Of a stretch of DNA of 11,582 bases, positions 1-6,517 are shown one piece after another (the first letter of the stretch is position 1; each line of letters starts with the position of its first letter). The DNA lies in the NCBI GenBank assembly GCA_902496185.1, contig CABUZX010000025.1, positions 1-11,582 of the forward strand, written 5' to 3'. Under the pieces are notes generated by a model. That model was not told the DNA's origin, did not search any database, and saw nothing but the letters and a program-made list of their open reading frames with translations. Both the position numbers and the translations under genes were made by a program. This DNA is from an uncultured Subdoligranulum sp. (GTDB lineage: Bacteria > Bacillota > Clostridia > Christensenellales > CAG-314).

Positions 1-53
1 AGTATCTCAACAAAAGAAAATAACTCAAAAACACAAACTAAAGTAATAAATTT

Positions 54-59
54 AGGAGG
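54..59 (+). promoter_or_regulatory. Ribosome binding site of first lipoprotein gene
   Basis: A perfect AGGAGG lies 6 nt before the ATG at 66. It fixes the start of the first lipoprotein. The promoter of the cluster is not visible in the 65 bases available and is probably upstream of the window. Confidence 0.85.
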
Positions 60-65
60 AAAGAT

Positions 66-776
66 ATGAAAAGAATAACTAGTTTAATTTTGGTAACTTT
101 GCTTGTAGTCTCGTTGTTTACGTTTGTAGGTTGTAGCAACACTGACGAAATGCAACAAAAGATAGAGGATTTGCAAAGGGTATTGCAAACCCAAACGGAA
201 ATATTGACAGAATTGCAAAACACCAACGCAAGTAACATAGCGCAAATAGCAAATTTGCAGACAGCGTTGCAAGAACAGGCAAAACAGATAGAGGATATTC
301 AAAAAGAAATAGAAGAACTTTCAAAACAGAACGGAGAAAGTAGGATGGAGGAATTACTAAAGCACTTTGACTTGACTGATCCAAAAGAGTATTGGTCGGG
401 TACGTTAGAAGAATTAAAAAATTATTGTCCGGATGATCGCATAGTCGTGGTATTAAGAAGGACGGAAACCTACCCAATAATAACACCAGAGGATTTGCCG
501 TTTGGAAATATTGCAAGTATAGGTCCATATCCATATTATCCTGGCTATGAAATGTCTCCTACGCCTGAATGGGTAAAAGAGTGGGAAGAAAGGTATGGAA
601 GAGAATATAGAGTGGTTTTAGAAGTAGAGTTAAAAGAAAAAGGGCATGAAAACGTATATCAAGCATTGCTGGATTTTCAATCGTTGGATTTTGTAAAAAC
701 GGTATATCCCCCAAAGCTTCTTGCACCTCCCTACGATCCAATTTATCCAGAAAATAATAGAGACAAGGAAGTATAA
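66..776 (+). CDS. Modular lipoprotein 1: coiled-coil stalk plus C-terminal propeptide-like domain
   Basis: Predicted 236-aa exported lipoprotein. Seen: a signal peptide with basic MKR start and hydrophobic core (residues 4-20), then lipobox FVGC with Cys23 as the lipidated residue. Residues 26-88 are a Gln/Glu/Leu-rich heptad coiled coil (EDLQRVLQTQTEILTEL...). A linker follows, then a C-terminal domain (about 115-215) with a strand-rich start (DDRIVVVLRR), a Pro/Tyr-rich insertion (YPYYPGYEMSPTPEW), and a beta-alpha-beta end in which VVLEVELKEKG is followed by ENVYQALLDFQSLDFVKTV. That end resembles the subtilisin-propeptide (I9-like) pattern often seen in secreted Firmicutes proteins; the fold is inferred. 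The stalk is nearly identical to those of the next two genes. No enzymatic motif is visible and the function is unknown. It probably sits on the outer face of the cytoplasmic membrane. Confidence 0.85.
   Translation: MKRITSLILVTLLVVSLFTFVGCSNTDEMQQKIEDLQRVLQTQTEILTELQNTNASNIAQIANLQTALQEQAKQIEDIQKEIEELSKQNGESRMEELLKHFDLTDPKEYWSGTLEELKNYCPDDRIVVVLRRTETYPIITPEDLPFGNIASIGPYPYYPGYEMSPTPEWVKEWEERYGREYRVVLEVELKEKGHENVYQALLDFQSLDFVKTVYPPKLLAPPYDPIYPENNRDKEV
132..317 (+). repeat. Lipoprotein stalk repeat, copy A (186 bp)
   Basis: Begins at the lipobox Cys codon and ends at a shared ATAGAAGAA. It is the same length as 847-1032 and differs by scattered, mostly silent or conservative changes. The first 90 bp (132-221) also match 1663-1752. 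Identity this high in an otherwise diverged gene family suggests recent duplication or recombination. Confidence 0.9.
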
Positions 777-780
777 AATA

Positions 781-1572
781 ATGAATAAACGAAGTATGGT
801 AGTATTTGTAATAGCAGTTTTAATGATGGTTGCGGTATTTGCAGGGTGTAGCAACACTGACGAAATGCAACAAAAGATAGAGGAGTTGCAACAGGTATTG
901 CAAACTCAAACGGAAATATTGACAGAATTGAAAAATACTAATGCAAGTAACGTAGCGCAAATAGCAAATTTGCAAACGGCGTTGCAAGAACAGGCAAAAC
1001 AGATAGAGGATATGCAAAAAGAAATAGAAGAAAGTTTGTACAAATTTTCTGCAATAGAAGAGATAGAGAGTTATGCAAATAGCAAGGGGCAAAGTAACTA
1101 TCTTGCAGAAAATTGGGTGTACGTAACAAACCTAGTAGAAATGGCAAAAGAGCAAATAGTAAAACAAGAAACAAAGGAAGAAGTTGACTTATTGCTCCCA
1201 AAAATAAAAAAGAGTATAGACCTTGTGCCTAATGATGTTGTCTTGGAAGAAAAAGTGTTTGTACCAGACGACCTTGAGGAAATTTCTGTTAAAAGAGAAG
1301 ATGAACATTTTGGAATAGCAGATGGTGTGATTTTTATTGATATAGACAAACATTTTTATGAAAAGATATTTGACATTGATGATTTTTGGATGATAGATAA
1401 CGTAATATCTTGCGAAAAAACATTTAAAGAATCACTTAGTACGTTAACTGTACAATTTGAGCCACAAGGCGGAAAAATATTTACTAAAAATATTAAGATA
1501 TTAAGTAAATTATGTTTTTTTAAAGCATGGACATATGGCCTTACGGGAGAGCGTGTGGAGATCATTGGGTGA
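781..1572 (+). CDS. Modular lipoprotein 2: same stalk, FIVAR-like helical module, distinct C-terminus
   Basis: Predicted 263-aa lipoprotein. The ATG at 781 is chosen over an upstream in-frame ATG at 721, because it has AAGGAAG 10 nt before it and starts a proper signal peptide (MNKRS, hydrophobic 6-20, FAGC with Cys23). The start lies 4 nt after the previous stop, so translational coupling is likely. Residues 26-85 repeat the stalk of lipoprotein 1 almost exactly, although the signal peptide differs. Residues about 91-150 form a helical module with the spacing of FIVAR-type repeats (conserved Y, W at 112, A-x-x-x-I, then S-I-D). The C-terminus (160-263) has a strand DGVIFIDIDK and a later strand-helix-strand segment that loosely recalls the end of lipoprotein 1. 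No catalytic motif is seen and the function is unknown. A role in surface or carbohydrate interaction is only a guess from the FIVAR-like part. Confidence 0.83.
   Translation: MNKRSMVVFVIAVLMMVAVFAGCSNTDEMQQKIEELQQVLQTQTEILTELKNTNASNVAQIANLQTALQEQAKQIEDMQKEIEESLYKFSAIEEIESYANSKGQSNYLAENWVYVTNLVEMAKEQIVKQETKEEVDLLLPKIKKSIDLVPNDVVLEEKVFVPDDLEEISVKREDEHFGIADGVIFIDIDKHFYEKIFDIDDFWMIDNVISCEKTFKESLSTLTVQFEPQGGKIFTKNIKILSKLCFFKAWTYGLTGERVEIIG
847..1032 (+). repeat. Lipoprotein stalk repeat, copy B (186 bp)
   Basis: Near-identical to 132-317, from the Cys codon to the end of the coiled coil. The sequence upstream (signal peptide) and downstream differs from copy A, so the repeat boundaries match domain boundaries. 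Confidence 0.9.
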
Positions 1573-1591
1573 ACTAAATAACAAAGGAGAA

Positions 1592-1752
1592 AAGATATGA
1601 AAAGAATAACGAGTATAATTTTAGTGACTTTGCTTGTAGTATCGTTGTTTGCATTTGTAGGGTGTAGCAACACTGACGAAATGCAACAAAAGATAGAGGA
1701 GTTGCAAAGGGTATTGCAAACCCAAACGGAAATATTGACAGAATTGCAAAAC
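1592..1752 (+). repeat. Lipoprotein leader and stalk repeat, copy C (161 bp)
   Basis: Matches 61-221 from just before the ATG, through the signal peptide, to GAATTGCAAAAC in the coiled coil, after which similarity stops abruptly. Copy C therefore shares the leader with copy A but has only the first half of the stalk. Confidence 0.88.
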
Positions 1753-2403
1753 AAAATTGATACAACAAATGATTTGCTGTTAAACATGGAAAAAAGGCTC
1801 GCAAAAATAGATTTAGATACTTACGTATTGAATAAACAAAAAGAAGAATACAGTTCTGCTGCATGGGATAAGATTCAATTATATTTAAAAGAAAGCAAAA
1901 CAGCAATAGATGAATTGACGTCAAAAGAACAAATAGACACTATAGTCAACACAACAAAAGAGTCAATAGATGCAATACAAAAAGGTATTGTAAAAGAGTA
2001 TTCAATACACGATGCGCATGAAAAGGGTTATTTGACGGTAGAAGATTTTAAACATATAGCTTATTTTATAGAGGGTAGTGTATTTAAGTTTGTATCAGAT
2101 GACAATGGATTAAAAAGAGAAGAAGTAGAGTATACATCACAAAAACCAACACCGCAAGTTGCAGATATACCAGATTATATTTTACAAGCAATAAAGAATT
2201 ACGTTTGTGAGCAACGAGGAGAAGCTCACGTCACAGATGATTGGGTAATTATTTACGGTTATTATGGAAAATTCAATAATGCCTACGTATTGTCATGGTG
2301 TTTTGCTGATATGGCTTGGGGTGACGGAATGTATTATGTCAAAGTTGAAGATTACGTTTATGAAAATTCCGGACCGGGAGAATCAGTATTTGTTTTTGAA
2401 TAA
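1597..2403 (+). CDS. Modular lipoprotein 3: truncated stalk, FIVAR-like module, aromatic C-terminal domain
   Basis: Predicted 268-aa lipoprotein with AAGGAG 8 nt upstream of the ATG. The signal peptide is nearly identical to that of lipoprotein 1 (MKRITS..., FVGC, Cys23). The shared stalk stops at residue 52, and a different coiled segment follows (53-72). Residues about 73-128 are a FIVAR-like helical repeat (Y76, K80, Y85, W90, then AIDEL and SIDAI). The C-terminal half contains YSIHDAHEKGYLTVEDFKHI, then a compact aromatic domain (about 190-268) with VTDDWVIIYGYYGKFNNAYV, a WCFADMAW segment and YYVKVEDYVYENSG. This resembles a C-terminal module seen on surface proteins of gut Firmicutes, for which I know no assigned function. 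The gene lies 24 nt downstream of lipoprotein 2 and is probably co-transcribed with it. No enzyme signature is visible. Confidence 0.85.
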   Translation: MKRITSIILVTLLVVSLFAFVGCSNTDEMQQKIEELQRVLQTQTEILTELQNKIDTTNDLLLNMEKRLAKIDLDTYVLNKQKEEYSSAAWDKIQLYLKESKTAIDELTSKEQIDTIVNTTKESIDAIQKGIVKEYSIHDAHEKGYLTVEDFKHIAYFIEGSVFKFVSDDNGLKREEVEYTSQKPTPQVADIPDYILQAIKNYVCEQRGEAHVTDDWVIIYGYYGKFNNAYVLSWCFADMAWGDGMYYVKVEDYVYENSGPGESVFVFE

Positions 2404-2414
2404 GGAGAAATATT

Positions 2415-2684
2415 ATGAAATTAGGGATTAATAATGCAATAAACGGAATATCCGCTCCGACAAGAGCAGGTTATACGTTTGGCGGATGGTACAATAATTC
2501 AAACTATACTGGTACGGCTTTAAGCGCTACAGGTATAGGAAATTATCTAACGGGTACGTTTTACGTAAAATGGACGAGTAGTGGAGGAATATTGCCGATA
2601 CAGAGCGACGTAGGGCAATACGAATTGACGTTAGAAGAAATTGCAATAATTTTGGGTGTCAATTTAGAGGAGGAAAATTATTGA
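2415..2684 (+). CDS. Small ORF with a single truncated InlB-type (Listeria-Bacteroides) repeat
   Basis: 89-aa ORF starting 11 nt after lipoprotein 3, with AAGGAGA about 8 nt before the ATG. Residues 14-53 (APTRAGYTFGGWY ... TGTFYVKW) are the second half of an InlB B-repeat, the beta-grasp-like module of secreted surface proteins (known family). The first beta-strand and turn that normally precede 'P-T-R-x-G-Y' are absent. There is no signal peptide, lipobox or anchor. The tail (59-89, ending LTLEEIAIILGVNLEEENY) is acidic and unrecognised. It is either a decayed remnant of a larger surface protein that kept a start codon, or a small cytoplasmic protein. The position between lipoprotein 3 and the operon terminator shows it is transcribed with the cluster. 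Confidence 0.55.
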   Translation: MKLGINNAINGISAPTRAGYTFGGWYNNSNYTGTALSATGIGNYLTGTFYVKWTSSGGILPIQSDVGQYELTLEEIAIILGVNLEEENY

Positions 2685-2695
2685 TTAAGGTATAG

Positions 2696-2727
2696 AAAAA
2701 AGACTGCAAGTGTTTGCAGTCTTTTTT
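2696..2727. terminator. Bidirectional intrinsic terminator between lipoprotein cluster and rpsT
   Basis: Perfect 14-bp stem AAAAAAGACTGCAA / TTGCAGTCTTTTTT with a 4-nt GTGT loop. It has a T run on both strands, so it can end the + strand lipoprotein transcript and the - strand rpsT transcript. Confidence 0.93.
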
Positions 2728-2752
2728 GACGTAAAAATATTGGCAACAAAAA

Positions 2753-3250
2753 TTATTCCGCTTTTGGTTCGGATGCTTTTTTTGTTGTCTTTTTAGTTGT
2801 AGTTTTTTTTGCGGGTGCTTTTTTAGCTGTTTTGGCTTCGGTTGCTGCTTTTGCTGCTTCCTTTTCCTGACGAGCGGTATTACGCGCCTTTTTGATGGCT
2901 TCTGCTTCTTCCGCTTTCTTTTGAGCGGCTGCTTTTTGCTCTGCTTGTTTGAGAGTTTTTGCGTCAGCCTTAACAACAACTACGCCTTGTTTAAGCAAAT
3001 GCAAAGCCTTGCCAATTTGAGACTTGGCGTGATTTGCCTTGTTTTTGTGAATAACGCCCTTTGTTGCTGCGTTGTCTATTGCTTTGCTTGCTAATGGCAA
3101 AAGTTTTTCTGCCGATTCGACGTCGTTTGCCGAAATAGCTGTATTAAACTTTTTGATTGCTGTTTTCATTTCGCTGAGGATGATTCTATTTTGCATCCTT
3201 TTTTTGTCGGAAACCAACACTCTTTTTTCCGCTGATTTAATATTTGGCAT
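2753..3250 (-). CDS. rpsT: Small ribosomal subunit protein bS20 with long C-terminal extension
   Basis: bS20 binds 16S rRNA early in 30S assembly. The ATG at 3250 (MPNIKSAEKR) is the family start and is preceded by AAGGAG; an in-frame ATG 45 nt further upstream has no such site and lies in the promoter. Residues 1-87 are the complete helical S20 core: NIKSAEKRV, KKRMQNRIILSEMKTAIKKF, then the KGVIHKNKANHAKSQIGKAL helix that contacts rRNA. The family is usually 85-90 aa, but this one is 165. Residues about 90-165 add an Ala/Lys/Glu-rich helix (KQAEQKAAAQKKAEEAEAI...) and a histone-H1-like tail (KKAPAKKTTTKKTTKKAS). The gene is monocistronic, divergent from murI, with its own promoter. Core identity is certain; the tail's role is unknown. 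Confidence 0.95.
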   Translation of the reverse strand: MPNIKSAEKRVLVSDKKRMQNRIILSEMKTAIKKFNTAISANDVESAEKLLPLASKAIDNAATKGVIHKNKANHAKSQIGKALHLLKQGVVVVKADAKTLKQAEQKAAAQKKAEEAEAIKKARNTARQEKEAAKAATEAKTAKKAPAKKTTTKKTTKKASEPKAE

Positions 3251-3277
3251 AAAATACTCCTTAACCTTTTTTAATTC

Positions 3278-3293
3278 GCTAAAAGATTTTAGC
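3278..3293. repeat. Palindrome over the rpsT -10 and start site
   Basis: GCTAAAA-GA-TTTTAGC is a perfect 7-bp inverted repeat with a 2-nt centre. It covers the predicted -10 and transcription start of rpsT. It could be an operator or, if transcribed, part of a 5' hairpin, but a 2-nt loop makes a stable RNA hairpin unlikely. The function is inferred only. Confidence 0.6.
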
Positions 3294-3314
3294 ACATTAT
3301 TATTTATTTAGCAA
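3286..3314 (-). promoter_or_regulatory. Sigma-A promoter of rpsT
   Basis: Read on the - strand: TTGCTA (3314-3309), a 17-nt spacer, then TAAAAT (3291-3286). Transcription would start near 3279, giving a leader of about 29 nt with AAGGAG. The -10 lies inside the palindrome at 3278-3293. Confidence 0.75.
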
Positions 3315-3354
3315 CAGTTTGGGGGCAATTTTTTTTACTATTTTTTTGCAATTT

Positions 3355-3384
3355 TTGTAAACAAACGTTTTTTGACGGCATAAA
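3355..3384 (+). promoter_or_regulatory. Possible promoter of murI
   Basis: TTGTAA (3355-3360), an 18-nt spacer and CATAAA (3379-3384) lie just upstream of the AAGGAAAGG ribosome binding site of murI. The match is weak in an AT-rich region, but some promoter is needed here because rpsT is divergent. Confidence 0.4.
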
Positions 3385-3407
3385 TTTTTGTAAGGAAAGG
3401 TAAAAAA

Positions 3408-4133
3408 ATGTCAAAAAAGAGCATAGCGGTTATTGATAGCGGTATAGGGGGATTAAGTATTCTTAAAGAACTCAAGCAAAATTTGCCCTGGTACGATTAC
3501 GTTTATTTTGCCGACGGAGCAAATATGCCTTACGGAAAAAAGACGGAACAAGAGTTGCGCGATATTGCTTTTGATGTTGTGCAAAAGATACTCGATTGTT
3601 TTGACGTGGATTTATTTGTGCTTGCTTGCAATACGTTGACTGCAGGAGCGATAGATTTTTTGCGTCAAACCTTTCCGCGCAAATTATTCGTTGGGTGCGA
3701 GCCTAATCTCACTCAACCACAACGAGAAGGCAAAAAAAATATTTTGGTGATGAGTACGGTTTTTACAAAAAACAGCAAAAGGATAAACAGTCGATTTGCA
3801 AATAGGGCGACTTTTGTAGAATTTCCCTTGCTGGCAGAAATGATAGAAAACTGCGCTCCCGACATAGATATACAAAAATATTTGTTAAGCGTTTTAAACC
3901 AGAGAGAGCAAAATTACGACGCGGTGGCGCTTGGGTGTACTCATTATTTTTTAAAAAGAGACCTAATAGAAAAAACTTTTTGTCTGCCGACTTACACTTC
4001 TTGTTTGGGAGTTGCAAATCGGGTAGTTCAACTTGTGGGTAAAAACAACGCTGAATACCTTTCTTCCTTGCCGATAACTTGTTTTTGCAACTCCAAAACC
4101 GTTGACTTAAACAATATTATTTGTTATTTATAA
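3408..4133 (+). CDS. murI: Glutamate racemase
   Basis: Cytoplasmic enzyme interconverting L- and D-glutamate, supplying D-Glu for peptidoglycan. Seen: the N-terminal DSGIGG motif (D10-S11), PYG at 41-43, the first catalytic cysteine in ACNT (Cys74), and the second in GCTH (Cys177, His179). These are the two-cysteine proton donors/acceptors of the Asp/Glu racemase family. The protein is 241 aa, slightly shorter than the usual 255-275. Two regions depart from the usual pattern: the segment normally 'GT-x-x-T-x-x-S' reads MSTVFTKNSKRI (115-126), and the late 'DS' before the C-terminal helices reads TSCLGVA. AAGGAAAGG precedes the ATG. The gene stands alone, divergent from rpsT and upstream of an independently promoted GTPase gene. 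The two cysteines make racemase activity likely. Glutamate is the most probable substrate, although aspartate is not excluded by sequence alone. Confidence 0.9.
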   Translation: MSKKSIAVIDSGIGGLSILKELKQNLPWYDYVYFADGANMPYGKKTEQELRDIAFDVVQKILDCFDVDLFVLACNTLTAGAIDFLRQTFPRKLFVGCEPNLTQPQREGKKNILVMSTVFTKNSKRINSRFANRATFVEFPLLAEMIENCAPDIDIQKYLLSVLNQREQNYDAVALGCTHYFLKRDLIEKTFCLPTYTSCLGVANRVVQLVGKNNAEYLSSLPITCFCNSKTVDLNNIICYL

Positions 4134-4172
4134 ACTTTTTTAAAAAAAATTAAAAAAAGTTGCAACAAGCAA

Positions 4173-4201
4173 TTGAAAAAACTACAGTTTTGTTGTATGA
4201 T
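4173..4201 (+). promoter_or_regulatory. Sigma-A promoter of the EF-G-like gene
   Basis: TTGAAA (4173-4178), exactly 17 nt, TATGAT (4196-4201). Transcription would start near 4208, 24 nt before the ATG at 4232. This rules out the in-frame ATG at 4160, which would be upstream of the promoter. Confidence 0.85.
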
Positions 4202-4231
4202 ATATCTATCATTTTTATTGAGGTATATTTT

Positions 4232-6313
4232 ATGGCTGTATTTAATGCAAAAAACATTCGTAATATCGCGCTTATCGGACACGGTGGCGAAGGTAAAACA
4301 ACCCTTGTTGAAGCAATTTTATTTAATGCAAAGGCAATAGACAGACAAGGCAGAGTGGACGACGGCAATACCGTATCCGACTTTGATCCGGAAGAAATAA
4401 ACAAAAAAATATCCATCAGCCTTTCAATGGCAAACTGTGTTTACAAAGACACAAAGTTCAATCTTTTGGACGTACCCGGCTTTTTTGATTTTGAAGGCGA
4501 GTTTGTTCAAGCAATGACCGTTGCCGATTGCGCGTTGGTAGTAACGGGCGCGGGCGGTTCTTTGACTGTCGGTACCGAAAAGGCTTTGGACTATTGTGTG
4601 GAACATAAAATCCCAACAATGATTTTCGTATCCGATATGGATAAGGAAAATAGCAATTATTACACCACGGTGGAAGCAATACAAGCCAAGTACGGCACGC
4701 GTATTGCTCCGTTGATGTTGCCCCTTATAGAAGGTGGCAAGTTTAAAGGTTATGCAAACGTAGCTGACGCAAAATATTACGCAATTGGTTCTCACGGCGA
4801 TAACGGTCAGGATATTCCTGCAGGTCTTGCCGATAAATTTGCGGAAATCAGCGCAACCGTACAAGAAAAAGCCGCTGAAAGCGACGAGGAACTTATGATG
4901 GAGTTCTTTGATAAAGGAGAACTTTCTAAAGAGCAAATCGTCAAGGGTATCAAAGCTGGTATTTGCGACGGTAGCGCAATTGGCGTATTTGGCGGTAGCG
5001 GTCTTGCAAACCAAGGCGTATTTAATTTGATGAATAACCTTATCGGCTTTATGCCGTCTCCTGCAGACGTTAAACCAATCGTTGCAAAGGACGAAAAAGG
5101 TGGCGAAGTTACAATAGTAGCCGACGACAAAGCTCCGGTAGTTTTGAGAGTGTTCAAAACCATAGTAGACCCGTTTGTAGGTCGCTTAAATCTCTTTAAG
5201 GTTTTGAGCGGTACGTTAAAGAGCGGAAACGTACTTAAAAACGTCAATAAGGACGGAGATGAAAAGATTTCTTCCATTTACTTCCTTAAAGGCAAAAAGC
5301 AAGAACCCGTCGATTGCGTGTATGCAGGCGATATGGGCGCGTTGGCAAAACTTTCCAACACGACTACGGGCGACACCATTTGCGAAGGCAAAGCAGTAAT
5401 TTTGCCGGAAATCAAAATGCCTAACCCTGTTTTGAACCTTGCCGTTTACGCAACCAAAAAGGGTGACGAAGATAAAATATTTGCAGGTTTGTCCCGCTTA
5501 AAGGACGAAGATATCAGCTTTACCGTTGTCAAAAACGTAGAAACCAACGAAATGTTGCTTTGCGGTGTTGGCGAAACTCAACTTGATATCTTGTGCAGAA
5601 AACTTAAAAACAAATTCGGCGTAGAAGCCGTTCTTAAAGAACCTCGCATTGCATATCGCGAAACTATCAGAAAAATGGCAGAAGCCGAAGGTAAGCACAA
5701 AAAGCAATCAGGCGGTGCAGGACAATTTGGTGTTTGCTCAGTTAGATTTGAACCGGGCGCAGCCGACGGTGAATTTGAATTTGTCGACGCAGTTGTAGGT
5801 GGAGCTGTACCACGTCAGTTTATCCCCGCGGTAGAAAAAGGTTTGCGTGAGGCAATCAAGGCAGGCGTTTTGGCGGGTTATCCGATGGTCAACCTCAAAT
5901 GTACATTGTTTGACGGTAAGTACCACCCGGTTGACTCTAAGGAAATAGCCTTTGTTTCCGCTGCAAAATTGGCATACGCCGACGGTATAGCAAAAGCAGG
6001 CCCTATTTTGTTAGAACCTATCTATTCACTCAAGATTACCGTACCCGAGAGCTTTATGGGCGACATTTTGGGCGATATGAACAAACGTCGCGGTAGAGTT
6101 TTGGGTATGGAGGCAGTTGCAGGCAAGCAAGTCATCAGCGCTGAATGTCCCCTTGGCGAAATCACAAAATACGCAACGGATTTGCGTAGTATGACTCAAG
6201 GCAGAGGTAGCTACGAGTTGGAATTTGCTCGTTATGAAGAAGTACCCGCAACCAGCGTAACAAAGATTATCGAAGACGCAAAGAAATTTGCTGCAGAAAG
6301 AGAAAACGGCTAA
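4232..6313 (+). CDS. EF-G-like translation factor GTPase (EF-G-2 type paralogue)
   Basis: 693 aa, close to normal EF-G length and with its full domain order: G domain, domain II (LRVFKTIVDPFVGRLNLFKV), III, IV (KQSGGAGQFGVCSVRFEP) and V (SFMGDILGDMNKRRGRVLGM). The GTPase motifs are those of the EF-G-like paralogue group, not the housekeeping factor. G1 is GHGGEGKT (16-23) instead of AHIDAGKT, and switch I reads DFDPEEINKKISIS. G3 is DVPGFFDF (80-87), with Phe in place of the histidine (DTPGH) needed for fast hydrolysis. G4 is SDMD (134-137) instead of NKMD. The start at 4232 has GAGG upstream and a perfect promoter. The gene is monocistronic with its own terminator, and not in the usual rpsL-rpsG-fusA-tuf context. 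It is likely a ribosome-associated GTPase; the exact role of this group is not settled. Family call is firm, function is inferred. Confidence 0.88.
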   Translation: MAVFNAKNIRNIALIGHGGEGKTTLVEAILFNAKAIDRQGRVDDGNTVSDFDPEEINKKISISLSMANCVYKDTKFNLLDVPGFFDFEGEFVQAMTVADCALVVTGAGGSLTVGTEKALDYCVEHKIPTMIFVSDMDKENSNYYTTVEAIQAKYGTRIAPLMLPLIEGGKFKGYANVADAKYYAIGSHGDNGQDIPAGLADKFAEISATVQEKAAESDEELMMEFFDKGELSKEQIVKGIKAGICDGSAIGVFGGSGLANQGVFNLMNNLIGFMPSPADVKPIVAKDEKGGEVTIVADDKAPVVLRVFKTIVDPFVGRLNLFKVLSGTLKSGNVLKNVNKDGDEKISSIYFLKGKKQEPVDCVYAGDMGALAKLSNTTTGDTICEGKAVILPEIKMPNPVLNLAVYATKKGDEDKIFAGLSRLKDEDISFTVVKNVETNEMLLCGVGETQLDILCRKLKNKFGVEAVLKEPRIAYRETIRKMAEAEGKHKKQSGGAGQFGVCSVRFEPGAADGEFEFVDAVVGGAVPRQFIPAVEKGLREAIKAGVLAGYPMVNLKCTLFDGKYHPVDSKEIAFVSAAKLAYADGIAKAGPILLEPIYSLKITVPESFMGDILGDMNKRRGRVLGMEAVAGKQVISAECPLGEITKYATDLRSMTQGRGSYELEFARYEEVPATSVTKIIEDAKKFAAERENG

Positions 6314-6359
6314 TCAAAATTTGTTTGATTTTGGTAGTTAAAATATCTAATATGATTTG

Positions 6360-6388
6360 AGACCGATGTTAATTACGTCGGTCTTTTT
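6360..6388 (+). terminator. Terminator of the EF-G-like gene
   Basis: AGACCGA / TCGGTCT stem, with further GT/AC pairing across one mismatch around a TAATT loop, followed by TTTTT. It lies 47 nt after the stop codon. Confidence 0.85.
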
Positions 6389-6436
6389 GTGTGTTATGAA
6401 AAAATGTTGTGGTTGAGTGTATATTGAATAAAATAT

Positions 6437-6517
6437 GGGGATTCTTCGATTGCCCGTCTTTGGATTGTCCATCTCAGAATGACAACCAAAAGGGGATTCT
6501 TCGATTGTCCGTCTTTG
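6437..6517. repeat. Dispersed intergenic element, tandem pair with 55-bp period
   Basis: GGGGATTCTTCGATTG begins at 6437 and again at 6492. The two 26-nt copies (6437-6462 and 6492-6517) differ at one base (C at 6453, T at 6508). Between them lies TCTCAGAATGACAA, the end of a widespread element of the GGATTCTTCG...CTCAGAATGACA type. The first unit is complete. The second stops abruptly where an LRR coding remnant begins. No transposase is visible; it resembles a small non-autonomous repeat. Confidence 0.75.

Noticed and set aside
721..780. Upstream in-frame start for lipoprotein 2 (adds 20 residues)
   Set aside because: The extension overlaps the end of lipoprotein 1, has no ribosome binding site and would bury the signal peptide. 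The ATG at 781 has AAGGAAG and a correct lipoprotein leader.
132..1752. CRISPR-like or phase-variable repeat array
   Set aside because: The repeats are long, coding, in frame and tied to the lipoprotein stalk. There are no short regular repeat-spacer units.
4133..4161. A/T-rich inverted repeat AACTTTTTT...AAAAAAGTT after murI as a terminator
   Set aside because: The stem is almost only A-T and no T run follows it. It lies next to the EF-G-like promoter and looks like low-complexity sequence.
4160..4231. In-frame start at 4160 for the EF-G-like gene
   Set aside because: It lies upstream of a perfect sigma-A promoter (4173-4201) and would add residues unlike the family. The family start MAVFNAKNIRN is at 4232 with GAGG upstream.
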